64,000 nt of DNA from Enterobacter wuhouensis (GTDB lineage: Bacteria; Pseudomonadota; Gammaproteobacteria; Enterobacterales; Enterobacteriaceae). The stretch covers positions 186,001-250,000 of the forward strand of contig NZ_SJOO01000006.1 in the NCBI RefSeq assembly GCF_004331265.1, in the 5' to 3' direction. The notes beneath the pieces were generated by a model, which was not told the DNA's origin, did not search any database, and worked only from the letters and a program-made list of their open reading frames with translations. This document shows, piece by piece, positions 30,175 through 40,541 of this stretch. Within the stretch, counting starts at the first letter, position 1. Every line of letters begins with the position of its first letter. The position numbers were made by a program, and so were the translations under genes.

Positions 30175-30783
30175 ATGAAACTCATCGGCAGCTACACCAG
30201 TCCCTTCGTGCGTAAAATTTCGATTCTCCTGCTGGAGAAAGGGATTGAGTTTGAATTCATAAATGAACAGCCCTACAACGCCGAAAACGGCGTGGCGCAG
30301 TACAACCCGCTGGGGAAAGTCCCTGCGCTGGTGACGGACGAAGGCGAATGCTGGTTTGATTCCCCCATTATTGCCGACTACATCGAGCTGCTCGGCGTAG
30401 CGCCGCGGATGCTGCCCGCCGACCCTAAGGCTGCGCTGGCGATAAAGCAAATTGAAGCGCTGGCCGATGGCATTATGGATGCGGGGCTGGCCTCCGTACG
30501 CGAGCAGGCAAGACCTGCCGTGCAGCAGTCAGAAACCGAGCTGCTGCGCCAGCGTGAAAAAATCAGCCGCAGCCTGGACATGTGCGAGCAGCTCATTCGG
30601 GACGGTAAAATTAAGAATGAGGAGGTAAACCTGGCGACGATTGCCATCGCCTGCGCGATTGGCTATCTCAACTTCCGCCGCGTGTCCCCCGGCTGGTGCG
30701 TGGAGCGCCCGCAGCTGGTGAAGCTGGCGGAAACCCTCTTCCAGCGCGAAAGCTTTGCCCAGACCGAACCGCCAAAGGCTTGA
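30175..30783 (+). CDS. yibF: Glutathione S-transferase family protein YibF
   Basis: A 202-residue soluble GST: thioredoxin-like N-terminal domain ([19 protein letters not shown], with the cis-proline motif KVPALV and the glutathione-binding DSPIIADYI) and an all-helical C-terminal domain. Substrate unknown. I chose ATG 30175 because it matches the E. coli protein residue for residue at the start; the frame is open further upstream into the terminator. Confidence 0.94.
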   Translation: MKLIGSYTSPFVRKISILLLEKGIEFEFINEQPYNAENGVAQYNPLGKVPALVTDEGECWFDSPIIADYIELLGVAPRMLPADPKAALAIKQIEALADGIMDAGLASVREQARPAVQQSETELLRQREKISRSLDMCEQLIRDGKIKNEEVNLATIAIACAIGYLNFRRVSPGWCVERPQLVKLAETLFQRESFAQTEPPKA

Positions 30784-30836
30784 TGCGGGATATAACACTT
30801 CGCGGCGGGAGGCGGTACAATCCCACCACATGTTAA

Positions 30837-30860
30837 CTCCCTCTCCCGTCGGGAGGGGGG
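30837..30860. repeat. Partial GC-rich palindromic repeat upstream of selA
   Basis: CTCCCTCTCCCGTCGGGAGGGG is a shortened member of the CCCTCTCCCC repeat family, lacking the GGGTGAGGGG tail. It lies in the selA leader, 27 bases before the start codon. Confidence 0.55.
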
Positions 30861-30886
30861 AAGATATTCACTCGCCAGGCGCTTTC

Positions 30887-32272
30887 ATGACAACTCATCA
30901 CTCCCTCTATACCCAAATTCCCGCGACCGATCGTTTGCTTCGTGAGCCTCGCGTTCACGCTGCCCTGGCGCTGTTCGGCCATACCGCGACGGTCGAGATG
31001 CTACGCCAGCTTCAGGACGAAGCCCGGCGCCATATTCAGGCGGAGAATGCGTTGCCCGCCTGGTGCGAAGCGTGGGAGCGGGAAGTTGAGCTGAGGCTGG
31101 CTGAGAATGCGCAAAGCGCGCTGCGCCCGGTGATTAACCTGACGGGAACGGTTCTGCACACCAACCTCGGGCGTGCGCAACAGGCCGACGAGGCGGTGGC
31201 GGCGGTCACGCAGGCCATGCGCTCCCCGGTCACGCTGGAGTACGATCTGGACGGAGCAGGGCGCGGCCACCGCGACCGCGCGCTGGCGGATCTCCTCTGC
31301 AGGATCACCGGGGCGGAAGATGCTTGTATCGTGAATAACAACGCGGCGGCGGTGCTATTGATGCTGGCCGCCACGGCGAGCGGCAAAGAGGTGGTGGTGT
31401 CGCGCGGCGAGCTGGTGGAGATAGGCGGGGCGTTTCGCATTCCTGACGTCATGCGCCAGGCCGGCTGTGCGCTGCACGAGGTCGGCACCACAAACCGCAC
31501 GCATGCGAAAGATTATCGCGCGGCGGTAAATGAAAATACCGCGCTGCTGATGAAGGTGCATACCAGTAATTATCATATTGAAGGTTTTACCAAAACGGTC
31601 GACGAGGCGGAGCTGGCCGCAATAGGTCACGAGCTGAATATTCCGGTGATTGCCGATCTTGGCAGCGGTTCGCTGGTGGACTTGAGCCAGTACGGGCTGC
31701 CAAAAGAGCCTATGGTGCAGGAGATGATTGCGGCGGGCGTAAGCCTGGTCAGCTTCTCCGGCGACAAGCTGCTGGGCGGGCCGCAGGCGGGGATCATCGT
31801 CGGCAAGCGCGAGCTGATAGCGCAACTGCAGCAGCACCCGCTGAAGCGCGCCCTGCGTGCCGATAAAATGACGCTGGCCGCGCTGGACGCCACGCTGCGG
31901 CTTTATCTCCACCCGGAGAAGCTGGCCGAGCGCCTGCCAACGCTGCGTATGTTGTCCCGCGATGCGGCTTCGATTCGCGCGCAGGGGGAGTTATTGTTGC
32001 CCGAGATCGCGCCGCACTATGCTGATTTTGATGTGCGCCTCGAATCCTGCCAGTCGCAAATCGGCAGCGGGTCGCTGCCGGTAGACAGGCTGCCGAGCGA
32101 AGCTCTGACGTTCACGCCGCGCGACGGGCGCGGCAGCCAGCTTGAGGCGCTGTCGGCGCGCTGGCGAGCCTTGCCGACGGCGATTATCGGGCGAATTTAC
32201 GATGGCCGAATGTGGCTGGATCTACGCTGTCTTGAAGATGAAGCGCGTTTTCTGGAGATGTTGTTGAAATGA
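30887..32272 (+). CDS. selA: L-seryl-tRNA(Sec) selenium transferase
   Basis: Converts seryl-tRNA(Sec) to selenocysteinyl-tRNA(Sec) with selenophosphate; a decameric PLP enzyme. The 461 residues are close to the E. coli 463. The PLP lysine is K294 in [27 protein letters not shown] and [11 protein letters not shown] are typical. ATG 30887 ([12 protein letters not shown]) matches the family; an upstream extension would translate a repeat. Its stop overlaps selB by four bases. Confidence 0.98.
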   Translation: MTTHHSLYTQIPATDRLLREPRVHAALALFGHTATVEMLRQLQDEARRHIQAENALPAWCEAWEREVELRLAENAQSALRPVINLTGTVLHTNLGRAQQADEAVAAVTQAMRSPVTLEYDLDGAGRGHRDRALADLLCRITGAEDACIVNNNAAAVLLMLAATASGKEVVVSRGELVEIGGAFRIPDVMRQAGCALHEVGTTNRTHAKDYRAAVNENTALLMKVHTSNYHIEGFTKTVDEAELAAIGHELNIPVIADLGSGSLVDLSQYGLPKEPMVQEMIAAGVSLVSFSGDKLLGGPQAGIIVGKRELIAQLQQHPLKRALRADKMTLAALDATLRLYLHPEKLAERLPTLRMLSRDAASIRAQGELLLPEIAPHYADFDVRLESCQSQIGSGSLPVDRLPSEALTFTPRDGRGSQLEALSARWRALPTAIIGRIYDGRMWLDLRCLEDEARFLEMLLK

Positions 32273-34107
32273 TTATTGCCACCGCCGGTCACGTCGACCA
32301 CGGAAAAACCACCTTGCTGCAGGCAATCACCGGCGTAAACGCCGATCGTCTGCCGGAAGAGAAAAAGCGCGGTATGACCATCGATCTGGGCTATGCCTAC
32401 TGGCCACAGCCGGATGGCCGCGTGCTGGGATTTATTGACGTGCCCGGCCACGAAAAGTTTCTTTCTAACATGCTGGCGGGCGTCGGGGGTATTGACCATG
32501 CCCTGCTGGTGGTGGCCTGCGACGACGGCGTGATGACGCAAACGCGCGAGCATCTGGCGATCCTGCAGCTTACGGGCAACCCGCAGCTGACCGTTGCGCT
32601 AACAAAAGCCGACCGCGTAGATGACGCCCGTATTGAGGAGGTACGCGATCGGGTGCAGGCGACGCTGCGCGAGTTTGGTTTTTCGGATGCTTCACTGTTT
32701 GTCACGGTGGCGACAGAAGGACGCGGTATTGACGAACTTCGCGACCATTTGCAGCAGTTGCCCTCTCGCGAGCACGCCGATCACCATCGTTTCCGCCTGG
32801 CTATCGACCGCGCGTTTACCGTAAAGGGCGCAGGCCTGGTGGTGACGGGAACGGCCCTGAGCGGCGAAGTGAAGGTAGGCGACACGCTGTGGCTCACGGG
32901 CGTTAACAAGCCCATGCGCGTGCGCGGACTGCATGCCCAGAATCAGCCAACGGAGAGGGCGTATGCCGGGCAGCGTATTGCGCTGAATATCGCCGGTGAT
33001 GCAGAAAAAGAGCAGCTTAATCGGGGAGACTGGCTGCTTGCTGATGCACCACCTGAACCGTCCGAGCGGGTGATTGTTGCCCTGCAGGCCCATACTCCGC
33101 TCACGCAGTGGCAGCCGCTGCATATTCACCATGCGGCCAGCCATATTACCGGGCGCGTATCGCTGCTGGAGAACGACCTCGCTGAGCTGGTGTTCGATTC
33201 CCCGCTCTGGCTAGCGGATAACGATCGTCTGGTGCTGCGCGACATCTCGGCGCGGGAAACGCTGGCAGGCGCGCGCGTGGTGACGCTCAATCCGCCGCGT
33301 CGCGGCAAGCGTAAGCCAGAGTATCTTCAGTGGCTGGCGACGCTGGCGCAGGCCAGCGATGATAAATCCGCATTGCTGGTCCATCTCGAACGGGGCGCAG
33401 TCAACCTTGCCGATTTTGCATGGGCCCGCCAGCTGAGCGGAGAGGGTTTGCGCCTGTTGACCCAGGAGCCCGGCTTTATCCAGTCCGGTTACAGCCTGCT
33501 GAATGCGCCCGTTGCGGCGCGCTGGCAGCGTAAAATCCTCACCACGCTTGCGACCTATCATGAGCAGCATCAGGATGAACCCGGCCCCGGTCGTGAACGT
33601 CTGCGGCGCATGGCGCTGCCGATGGAAGACGATGCGCTGGTACTGCTGCTGATTGAAAACATGCGCGAAAGCGGCGAGATCGCCAGCCATCACGGCTGGC
33701 TGCATCTGCCGGATCACAAGGCGGGCTTTACCACAGAGCAGGAAGCAGCCTGGCTAAAAGCGGCTCCTCTGTTCGGCGATGAGCCGTGGTGGGTTCGCGA
33801 TCTCGCCCGCGAAACGAATACCGACGAGCAGATAATGCGTCAGGTGTTACGCCACGCGGCGCAGCAGGGGCTAATAGTGGCGATCGTGAAAGATCGTTAT
33901 TACCGTAACGATCGGATTGTGGCGTTTGCCAACATGATCCGCGAGCTTGACCGGGCGCGGGGATCGACCTGTGCGGCGGACTTCCGCGACCGGCTTAACG
34001 TGGGGCGCAAGCTGGCCATCCAGATCCTGGAGTATTTCAACCGCATTGGGTTTACGCGCCGTCGCGGCAATGACCATGTGCTTCGCGACGCGCAGCTGTT
34101 CCCCTAA
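32269..34107 (+). CDS. selB: Selenocysteine-specific elongation factor SelB
   Basis: Delivers selenocysteinyl-tRNA to UGA codons that carry a SECIS hairpin. The 612-residue protein has an N-terminal EF-Tu-like GTPase (G1 [12 protein letters not shown]3 DVPGHEKF, G4 TKAD) and four C-terminal winged helices that bind SECIS RNA. It overlaps selA (ATGA). Its last four bases overlap the end of the convergent ROK kinase gene. selC, the tRNA gene, is not in this window. Confidence 0.98.
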   Translation: MIIATAGHVDHGKTTLLQAITGVNADRLPEEKKRGMTIDLGYAYWPQPDGRVLGFIDVPGHEKFLSNMLAGVGGIDHALLVVACDDGVMTQTREHLAILQLTGNPQLTVALTKADRVDDARIEEVRDRVQATLREFGFSDASLFVTVATEGRGIDELRDHLQQLPSREHADHHRFRLAIDRAFTVKGAGLVVTGTALSGEVKVGDTLWLTGVNKPMRVRGLHAQNQPTERAYAGQRIALNIAGDAEKEQLNRGDWLLADAPPEPSERVIVALQAHTPLTQWQPLHIHHAASHITGRVSLLENDLAELVFDSPLWLADNDRLVLRDISARETLAGARVVTLNPPRRGKRKPEYLQWLATLAQASDDKSALLVHLERGAVNLADFAWARQLSGEGLRLLTQEPGFIQSGYSLLNAPVAARWQRKILTTLATYHEQHQDEPGPGRERLRRMALPMEDDALVLLLIENMRESGEIASHHGWLHLPDHKAGFTTEQEAAWLKAAPLFGDEPWWVRDLARETNTDEQIMRQVLRHAAQQGLIVAIVKDRYYRNDRIVAFANMIRELDRARGSTCAADFRDRLNVGRKLAIQILEYFNRIGFTRRRGNDHVLRDAQLFP

Positions 34108-34976
34108 GCGTTCTGCTTCGCCAGCCAGACCGCGCCCAGCCGTCCCGCCTGGTTACCGAGTTCGCAGGGCAGAATGGGCACCTTGAGCGCTTCCCACTCT
34201 TCGAACCGCTGCAAATACTTATCGAGCAGGAGGTAAATTTTCTCCTGCTCGCTAATTCCGCCGCCAATCAGCACCACCTGTGGGTCAAACATGGAGATCA
34301 CGCTGTAAACGCCGCGGGACAAAAAATGCGCCCACTCTTCAATGGCTTCGTGCAGATGGACGTCGCTCTCCATGCGCTTGAACAGCTCCTCGCCGTGGGG
34401 CATTTCATCTTCAGAAAGCCGCAGCGCGCGGCTGCAGGCCTTCATCAGGCCGCTGGCAGACGCCACCTCGTGCATGCACTCGCCGTTATTGCCGACCGGA
34501 AGCACGCCAAACTCTCCCGCCCGATAGTGTGAGCCGCGATAGAGATCGCCTTCCATCACAATTCCCCCGCCGATGCCGGTTCCTATCGTGATGCACACGA
34601 AATGCGCGTAGTCCTTGCCCGCGCCCTGCCAGCGTTCACCCAGCGCCGCGCAGTTGGCGTCGTTTTCAATGGTGACAGGGAGATCGGTCAGGCCAGCAAA
34701 GAGTTCGCACAGGTTTTCGCCGTCAAGGTAGTCGAGCGCCCCCGCTTTTGCCGCTTCGCCGGTATGGTGATTGATGTGGCCGGGAAAGCTCACGCCGATG
34801 CCAGCGATGTCATGTTCCTTTTGATAGGCGGCAACCACCGCTTTCCACTTCTTTTTGAAGGCGTTTTCATCTTCGGGCGTATCGTATTCATCAGACACAA
34901 TTTCCCTGCCGTTCTCATCAATCACGCCGTGTTTAATGTGCGTTCCACCTACGTCAAAGCCGATAAACAGCTGCAT
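34104..34976 (-). CDS. ROK-family sugar kinase without the usual zinc motif
   Basis: A 290-residue cytoplasmic ATP-dependent sugar kinase. The phosphate loop is FDVGGTHIKHG, the catalytic aspartate is in ENDANCAALGE, and ATP-binding glycines appear in IGTGIGGGI and LIGGGISE. The CxCGxxGCxE zinc-binding motif of most ROK kinases is absent; the region reads HYRAGEFGVLPVGNNGE, as in a beta-glucoside-kinase-like branch. Substrate unknown. It occupies the place of the alcohol dehydrogenase gene yiaY in E. coli and converges with selB, the two stops overlapping. Confidence 0.9.
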   Translation of the reverse strand: MQLFIGFDVGGTHIKHGVIDENGREIVSDEYDTPEDENAFKKKWKAVVAAYQKEHDIAGIGVSFPGHINHHTGEAAKAGALDYLDGENLCELFAGLTDLPVTIENDANCAALGERWQGAGKDYAHFVCITIGTGIGGGIVMEGDLYRGSHYRAGEFGVLPVGNNGECMHEVASASGLMKACSRALRLSEDEMPHGEELFKRMESDVHLHEAIEEWAHFLSRGVYSVISMFDPQVVLIGGGISEQEKIYLLLDKYLQRFEEWEALKVPILPCELGNQAGRLGAVWLAKQNA

Positions 34977-35141
34977 CGCGTCGTTCCTCGTGAGCCCTTG
35001 AACTGTTAAGTATGGCTCAGCGGCGGAAACGAAACGTAAAGTACGGTAATCCGTGATACGGCTCGTAAACCCGTCACCCGCTGGCGAGAAAATCGCCAGC
35101 CGCAGCTACCCTTGTTGTACACCAACAGCAAGGAGACGGAC

Positions 35142-36680
35142 ATGACGAACAATCCTCCCTCATCGCGCGTTCAGCCCGGCGAGTATGGTTTTCCCCTCAA
35201 GCTGAAGCCCCGTTATGACAACTTTATCGGCGGCGACTGGGTCGCTCCCGTCGACGGCGAATACTATTCCAATCTAACGCCCGTCACCGGCCAGCCGCTG
35301 TGTGAAATAGCCAGTTCGGGCAGGCGCGATATCGATCTGGCCCTGGACGCGGCGCACAGCGCCAAAGATAAATGGGGGCAAACCTCCGTTCAGGACAGAG
35401 CCGCCATCTTGTTCAAAATTGCCGATCGGATGGAGCAGAACCTCGAGCTGCTGGCAACGGCGGAGACCTGGGATAACGGCAAACCGATCCGTGAAACCAT
35501 GGCGGCGGATGTGCCGCTGGCGATTGACCACTTTCGTTATTTTGCCTCCTCCATTCGTGCTCAGGAGGGGGGGATCAGTGAAGTCGATAAAGATACCGTG
35601 GCGTATCACTTCCACGAGCCGCTGGGCGTGGTGGGACAAATTATTCCGTGGAACTTCCCGCTGCTGATGGCGAGCTGGAAAATGGCCCCCGCCCTGGCGG
35701 CAGGCAACTGCGTGGTACTCAAACCTGCGCGCTTAACGCCGCTTTCCGTGCTGCTGTTAATGGAGGTGATTGGCGATCTGCTGCCTCCGGGCGTTATCAA
35801 CGTGGTCAACGGTGCGGGCGGCGAAATCGGGGAATATCTGGCGACCTCAAAGCGTATCGCCAAAGTCGCGTTTACCGGATCGACGGAAGTGGGGCAGCAG
35901 ATCATGCAGTATGCGACCCAGAACATCATTCCGGTGACGCTGGAGCTGGGCGGCAAATCCCCGAACATCTTCTTTGCTGACGTGATGGATGAAGAGGACG
36001 CCTTCTTCGATAAAGCGCTGGAAGGGTTTGCGCTCTTTGCGTTCAACCAGGGCGAAGTCTGCACCTGCCCAAGCCGCGCGCTGGTGCAGGAGTCCATTTA
36101 TGAGCGCTTCATGGAGCGGGCGATCCGCCGCGTGGAGTCGATCCGCAGCGGTAACCCACTCGATAACGTCACGCAGATGGGCGCGCAGGTGTCGCATGGA
36201 CAGCTGGAAACCATCCTCAACTACATTGATATTGGCAAAAAAGAGGGGGCCGATGTCCTGACCGGCGGTAGACGCAAGATGCTGGGCGGCGATCTGCAGG
36301 AAGGATATTACCTTGAGCCGACGATCCTGTCCGGTAAAAACAACATGCGCGTTTTCCAGGAGGAGATTTTCGGACCGGTGCTGGCCGTGACGACCTTCAA
36401 AACGATGGAGGAGGCGCTGGAAATTGCCAACGACACGCAGTACGGCCTGGGGGCGGGCGTCTGGAGCCGTAACGGTAATCTGGCTTATAAGATGGGCCGG
36501 GGCATTCAGGCCGGGCGCGTATGGACCAACTGCTACCACGCCTATCCGGCACATGCCGCGTTCGGCGGCTACAAACAGTCGGGCATTGGGCGTGAAACCC
36601 ATAAGATGATGCTGGAGCACTACCAGCAGACAAAATGCCTGCTGGTAAGCTATTCCGATAAACCACTGGGGCTGTTTTAA
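35142..36680 (+). CDS. aldB: Aldehyde dehydrogenase AldB
   Basis: NAD(P)-dependent oxidation of acetaldehyde and other aldehydes in stationary phase. The 512 residues equal E. coli AldB. Catalytic cysteine is in [11 protein letters not shown], the general base in LELGGKSPN, the cofactor loop in FTGSTEVGQ, and oxyanion N in [11 protein letters not shown] 35142 (MTNNPPS) follows AAGGAGA. In E. coli aldB is followed by yiaWV; here it runs directly into yiaU, with which its stop overlaps. Confidence 0.97.
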   Translation: MTNNPPSSRVQPGEYGFPLKLKPRYDNFIGGDWVAPVDGEYYSNLTPVTGQPLCEIASSGRRDIDLALDAAHSAKDKWGQTSVQDRAAILFKIADRMEQNLELLATAETWDNGKPIRETMAADVPLAIDHFRYFASSIRAQEGGISEVDKDTVAYHFHEPLGVVGQIIPWNFPLLMASWKMAPALAAGNCVVLKPARLTPLSVLLLMEVIGDLLPPGVINVVNGAGGEIGEYLATSKRIAKVAFTGSTEVGQQIMQYATQNIIPVTLELGGKSPNIFFADVMDEEDAFFDKALEGFALFAFNQGEVCTCPSRALVQESIYERFMERAIRRVESIRSGNPLDNVTQMGAQVSHGQLETILNYIDIGKKEGADVLTGGRRKMLGGDLQEGYYLEPTILSGKNNMRVFQEEIFGPVLAVTTFKTMEEALEIANDTQYGLGAGVWSRNGNLAYKMGRGIQAGRVWTNCYHAYPAHAAFGGYKQSGIGRETHKMMLEHYQQTKCLLVSYSDKPLGLF

Positions 36681-37642
36681 TCGTCCTGCTCAGGTCGTCC
36701 GTGGACGGCCTGAGCAATCTTATGCCGCAGGTGGTTTAATATGCCATCCAGCACATACTGTACGCGCCAGGGTTGATATTCCCGCTTGCGGAAAATGGCG
36801 GTGAGATCGATCCACCACTCTTCCTGATGCGGGAAGCAGGGAACCAGTGCGCCGTGGGTTAACTCTTTTTTCAGACTCTCTTTCGGCGCGAATACAATGC
36901 CAAGATTATTTCTTGCCAGTTCCAGCGCCGTTTGCGTGTTGTCGCAGATATAATTTCCCGTCACTTTGTAATCGCAAATATCCTCGCTGCCGTGAGCGCG
37001 AAAACGCCAGATGTTGGCATCGTCCACCAGCATCGAGTCTATTAATATACACGAGTGGTTGATGAGATCGTCAGGGCCACTGATGGGATGTAAATTTAAA
37101 TAATCTTTGGTTGCAAATGCCGTGACGGAATATTGTGTTAATACGCTCGCCACTAAATTTTCATCTTTGGGCTGGGCGTAGGTAATTAAAATATCGCAGT
37201 CCTCAGGAAATGAGACGCCTTCAGAGAATTCATTGCGATCGAGGTTGTACGTTTTGAGCGAGAGGCGAATATCGCCGATCTCTTTAATTTTATGGATAAC
37301 ATGGCGTGCGAGGTATGTGACTATGCCGGTCGGCGCATAAATTGTCACTTTCCCACGCTTTTCATGCTTATAATCAGCAATGAAATTAATGAGTTGGGTG
37401 TTTTTATCCAGCGTGGCGTCAATATAGGGGAGTAAGGCCTCCCCAAACTGAGTGAGCGCCAGCTGGCGGGTGGTTCGTTCGAAAACCTTGAGCCCAACGC
37501 GCGTTTCAAAATCAGACAGATACTTGCTCACGTTGGCCTGCGCCATTCCTAACAGTGCGGCGGCGTCACCAATGCTGTGCGTTGCCGCAATGACGGAAAT
37601 AATTTTTAGCTCACGCGGTTTTAATTGCAGGTTAGCCATCAT
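36677..37642 (-). CDS. yiaU: LysR-family regulator YiaU
   Basis: Helix-turn-helix at residues about 15-60 ([24 protein letters not shown]) followed by a LysR substrate-binding domain; about 321 residues. The E. coli homologue is a putative regulator next to yiaT, which is divergent from it here too. Start is uncertain between ATG 37642, ATG 37639 and GTG 37648. Ligand unknown; regulation of the outer-membrane protein gene yiaT is the simplest guess. Its stop overlaps that of aldB by three bases. Confidence 0.92.
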   Translation of the reverse strand: MMANLQLKPRELKIISVIAATHSIGDAAALLGMAQANVSKYLSDFETRVGLKVFERTTRQLALTQFGEALLPYIDATLDKNTQLINFIADYKHEKRGKVTIYAPTGIVTYLARHVIHKIKEIGDIRLSLKTYNLDRNEFSEGVSFPEDCDILITYAQPKDENLVASVLTQYSVTAFATKDYLNLHPISGPDDLINHSCILIDSMLVDDANIWRFRAHGSEDICDYKVTGNYICDNTQTALELARNNLGIVFAPKESLKKELTHGALVPCFPHQEEWWIDLTAIFRKREYQPWRVQYVLDGILNHLRHKIAQAVHGRPEQDD

Positions 37643-37759
37643 GCGCACCCATCTATATGATTTCTTATATAGTATTATATAAACGGTATCGTTGCATGGG
37701 TAAATTTGTAACCATTATTATGCGCCACGCGAGTTGGGCGTTTAAATGGATTGCAAAGA

Positions 37760-38500
37760 ATGACTGTTAAAAATAATTTACTGATTGCTGCCGCGTTATT
37801 CGTAACGTCATCTGCAATGGCGGGTGATTTATCACTTGGGGCGGGTGCGGTATTTAATGAATCGCCTTATAAGGGGTATAACGAAAATACCACCGCCGTA
37901 CCTTTAGTGAGCTACGAAGGCGATCGTTTTTACGTCCGTCAGACCACCGGGGGATGGATCCTGTGGAAAGACAGCAAGAATGAAATCAGCCTGACCGCAT
38001 CCTGGATGCCGCTGAGTTTCGATCCCGACGACAACGACGACCGTCAGATGAAACATCTTGATGAGCGTAAGGCCTCGGCGTTCCTCGGCGGCGCGTACTA
38101 CCGCCATGAAAGCTGGGGGAGCCTTAAATTTGCCGTCTCCGGCGATGCAATGGACGAAAGCGGCGGCGTGGTGGGTGAGATCTCTTACTTCCATCCCATC
38201 CGCATGGATCGCCTGACGCTGATCCCTTCCTTGGGCGTTTTCTACAGCGACGAAAGCTACAACGACTACTACTACGGCGTCTCCGGCAGCGAGTCGCGTC
38301 GTTCGGGTCTTGATGAATACGCCGCAGGCGACAGCTGGACGCCGTACGTCGGCCTGGCCGCGAAATATCAGCTGACGCAGAACCTGTTCCTGAATGCGAG
38401 CGCGGTGTATACCGCGCTGCCTGACGACGTGAAGAACAGCCCGATGATTGACCGCGACGACAGCTTCGCGCTGATGACAGGCATTACCTGGCGTTTCTGA
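37760..38500 (+). CDS. yiaT: MipA/OmpV-family outer-membrane protein YiaT
   Basis: A 246-residue beta-barrel protein, the same length as in E. coli. A signal peptide ends at SSAMAG, strands alternate with tyrosine-rich loops (DESYNDYYYGVSGSESRRSG), and the last residue is phenylalanine, the usual outer-membrane assembly signal. Members interact with MltA or act as porin-like proteins; the role here is unknown. Start ATG 37760 is preferred over TTG 37751. REP elements follow. Confidence 0.93.
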   Translation: MTVKNNLLIAAALFVTSSAMAGDLSLGAGAVFNESPYKGYNENTTAVPLVSYEGDRFYVRQTTGGWILWKDSKNEISLTASWMPLSFDPDDNDDRQMKHLDERKASAFLGGAYYRHESWGSLKFAVSGDAMDESGGVVGEISYFHPIRMDRLTLIPSLGVFYSDESYNDYYYGVSGSESRRSGLDEYAAGDSWTPYVGLAAKYQLTQNLFLNASAVYTALPDDVKNSPMIDRDDSFALMTGITWRF

Positions 38501-38510
38501 TTGCCCAAAG

Positions 38511-38577
38511 CCGGGTGGCGGCTCCGCCTTACCCGGCCTACGTAGGGCACATCGTAGGCCCGGTAAGCGCAGCGCCG
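38511..38577. repeat. Two REP units in inverted orientation
   Basis: The first unit (38511-38541, CCGGGTGGCGG to TTACCCGGCCTAC) and the second (38554-38577, GTAGGCCCGGTAAGCGCAGCGCC) face each other, a BIME-like arrangement between the convergent yiaT and GH127 genes. It may serve as a transcription stop for both. Confidence 0.85.
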
Positions 38578-38581
38578 TTAA

Positions 38582-40531
38582 TTATGCCTCATCCACCCAG
38601 ATGCGCATTTCCCCTTCGCCCCGATTCGCCCAGCTAAACCACGGAATAAAGGTCAGGGTCCGGGGCTGTCGTTGAACGGGCGAGCGGTCGTACTGCCACA
38701 GCGCATCCGTCTCCTTCACGTGACACCCCATCCCCTCTGTCTGGATCAGCATCTTATGCGCGAAAATCCCTTTCCCTTCAAAGACCCGAAATTCGCCGTC
38801 AGCGGGCAGGGAGAGGTTATGCAGATCCGCACCGTTGTCGGCCTCTTCCAGACAGTAGACCAGCGGGCCGCGCTGCAGCGCAACTTTTCCGGCCTGCTGG
38901 CGCACCTGCGGGTTGCCATACACGCGGCGTACCGGCATGGGCAACGTCAGCGTAATGACGTCACCCTCCTGCCAGCTGCGGGTGAGGTAGAGGTATCCGC
39001 GGGATACGTCACCCGTTACCGCTTCGCCATTTAATGAAACATCAGGCGACGCGCACCAGTCCGGCAGGCGCAGAGCCAGCGTGTGTGTAACGGCGACCGG
39101 AGAGGCGATCTCGATTTTCACCTGCTCATGCCACGGATAGTTTCCGCTGATACGCAGCTGCAGCGACTGATTGCCAACCGGGATCGCTACGTCGTTGCCC
39201 ACGTACAGATTGATAAATAGCGCATCCGGACGAACGGTATAGACGTAATGACCCAGCGAGGTCAGCACGCGGGCAATGTTTGGCGGACAGCAGGCGCAGC
39301 CAAACCAGCGCTGGCGTACCGGCTTGACGTGGTCGTAGATATGGTTAAAGGCCAGCGTTTTCGGGTGTACTTCGAGTGGGTTCACGTAGAAGAAATGCTT
39401 CCCGTCCAGCGCCATTCCGCCCAGCACCGTGTTGTATAACGCGCGCTCCATGACGTCGGCATAGTGACCGTCCGCCTCCATCTCCAGCATTCGGCGGGCA
39501 AACATCATCAGGCCGATTGAGGCGCAGCTTTCAGCGTAAACCGTATCGTTGGGCAGATCGTAATCGCTGCTGAAGGCTTCGCCGCTGCTCTGGGAGCCGA
39601 TCCCGCCGGTGATGTAGAGCTGGCGCTGCGCCATGTTTTTCCACAGCCGCAGGCAGTCCTGGCGTTTTCCTTCGTCATTGCTCAGGCGCGCCAGATGCGC
39701 CATGCCTGCCATCAGGTAGACAAAACGGACGGCGTGACCGATGGCCGTTTGCTGTTCGGCAAGAGGCTGATGCGCCTGGCTGTAGGCTTTGTCCTTGACC
39801 ATCCAGGCCGGACCATAGGTGTTCCAGTATGATGTTCTGCCGCGCTTCTCATATTCGATATCGTAGAAGTGAGGCTGCACGCCGCGTTGTTCAACGAAAT
39901 ATTTCACCAGCGTGAGGTAGCGGGGCTCCTGCGTGACGTCGTAAAGCCGCATCAGCGCCAGCTCGATTTCCGGGTGGCCCGGATAACCATGTAGCTGGTT
40001 TTCACCGGGGCCAAACACGCTGTCGATATGGTCCGCCAGCCTGCAGACCACATCCAGCAGACGGCGTTTCCCTGTTCCCTGGAAATACGCCACGCCCGCT
40101 TCAATCATATGTCCGGCGCAGTACAGCTCGTGGCATTCGGCCAGATTCGTCCAGCGCTCCTCGGGGGCTCTCACCGTAAAGTACGTGTTGAGATAGCCAT
40201 CTTCACACTGCGCTGCGGCAATCAGTTCAATGACCTCGTCGGCGGTTTTTTCCAGTTCAGCATCCGGTTTCTGGCACAGCGACCACGCCACGGCTTCGAG
40301 CCATTTCGCCACGTCGCTATCCTGAAATACCATGCCGTAAAACTCACCCTTTTCCAGCCCCGCCGCAATGCGGAAGTTGGTGATGGCGTGGCTCGGTTCG
40401 GCTTCGGTTACCCGGTCGTTTAGCGCCTCCCACTGGTAGGGGATCACCACATCACGCACCAGCCGTTGGTACTGGCCGAGAAACGGATCGTTAATTTTCA
40501 GTTGATGCAGGTCGGCTTCCATTATGGACAT
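38582..40531 (-). CDS. GH127 beta-L-arabinofuranosidase
   Basis: A 649-residue glycoside hydrolase of family 127 (formerly DUF1680). In characterised members a zinc-held cysteine is the nucleophile; the matching residues here are E334 and C336 in YAESCAS, and C412, C414 and C415 in FGCACCPPN, with C414 the likely nucleophile. There is no signal peptide, so it acts inside the cell on imported short arabinofuranosides. I chose ATG 40531 (MSIMEADLH) after GAGGAG. The upstream transporter gene ends 11 bases away, so they are one operon. Confidence 0.93.
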   Translation of the reverse strand: MSIMEADLHQLKINDPFLGQYQRLVRDVVIPYQWEALNDRVTEAEPSHAITNFRIAAGLEKGEFYGMVFQDSDVAKWLEAVAWSLCQKPDAELEKTADEVIELIAAAQCEDGYLNTYFTVRAPEERWTNLAECHELYCAGHMIEAGVAYFQGTGKRRLLDVVCRLADHIDSVFGPGENQLHGYPGHPEIELALMRLYDVTQEPRYLTLVKYFVEQRGVQPHFYDIEYEKRGRTSYWNTYGPAWMVKDKAYSQAHQPLAEQQTAIGHAVRFVYLMAGMAHLARLSNDEGKRQDCLRLWKNMAQRQLYITGGIGSQSSGEAFSSDYDLPNDTVYAESCASIGLMMFARRMLEMEADGHYADVMERALYNTVLGGMALDGKHFFYVNPLEVHPKTLAFNHIYDHVKPVRQRWFGCACCPPNIARVLTSLGHYVYTVRPDALFINLYVGNDVAIPVGNQSLQLRISGNYPWHEQVKIEIASPVAVTHTLALRLPDWCASPDVSLNGEAVTGDVSRGYLYLTRSWQEGDVITLTLPMPVRRVYGNPQVRQQAGKVALQRGPLVYCLEEADNGADLHNLSLPADGEFRVFEGKGIFAHKMLIQTEGMGCHVKETDALWQYDRSPVQRQPRTLTFIPWFSWANRGEGEMRIWVDEA

Positions 40532-40541
40532 ATCGTTCTCC

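Noticed and set aside
30755..30886. N-terminal extension of SelA
   Set aside because: It would translate the end of yibF and a palindromic repeat; the family start matches ATG 30887.
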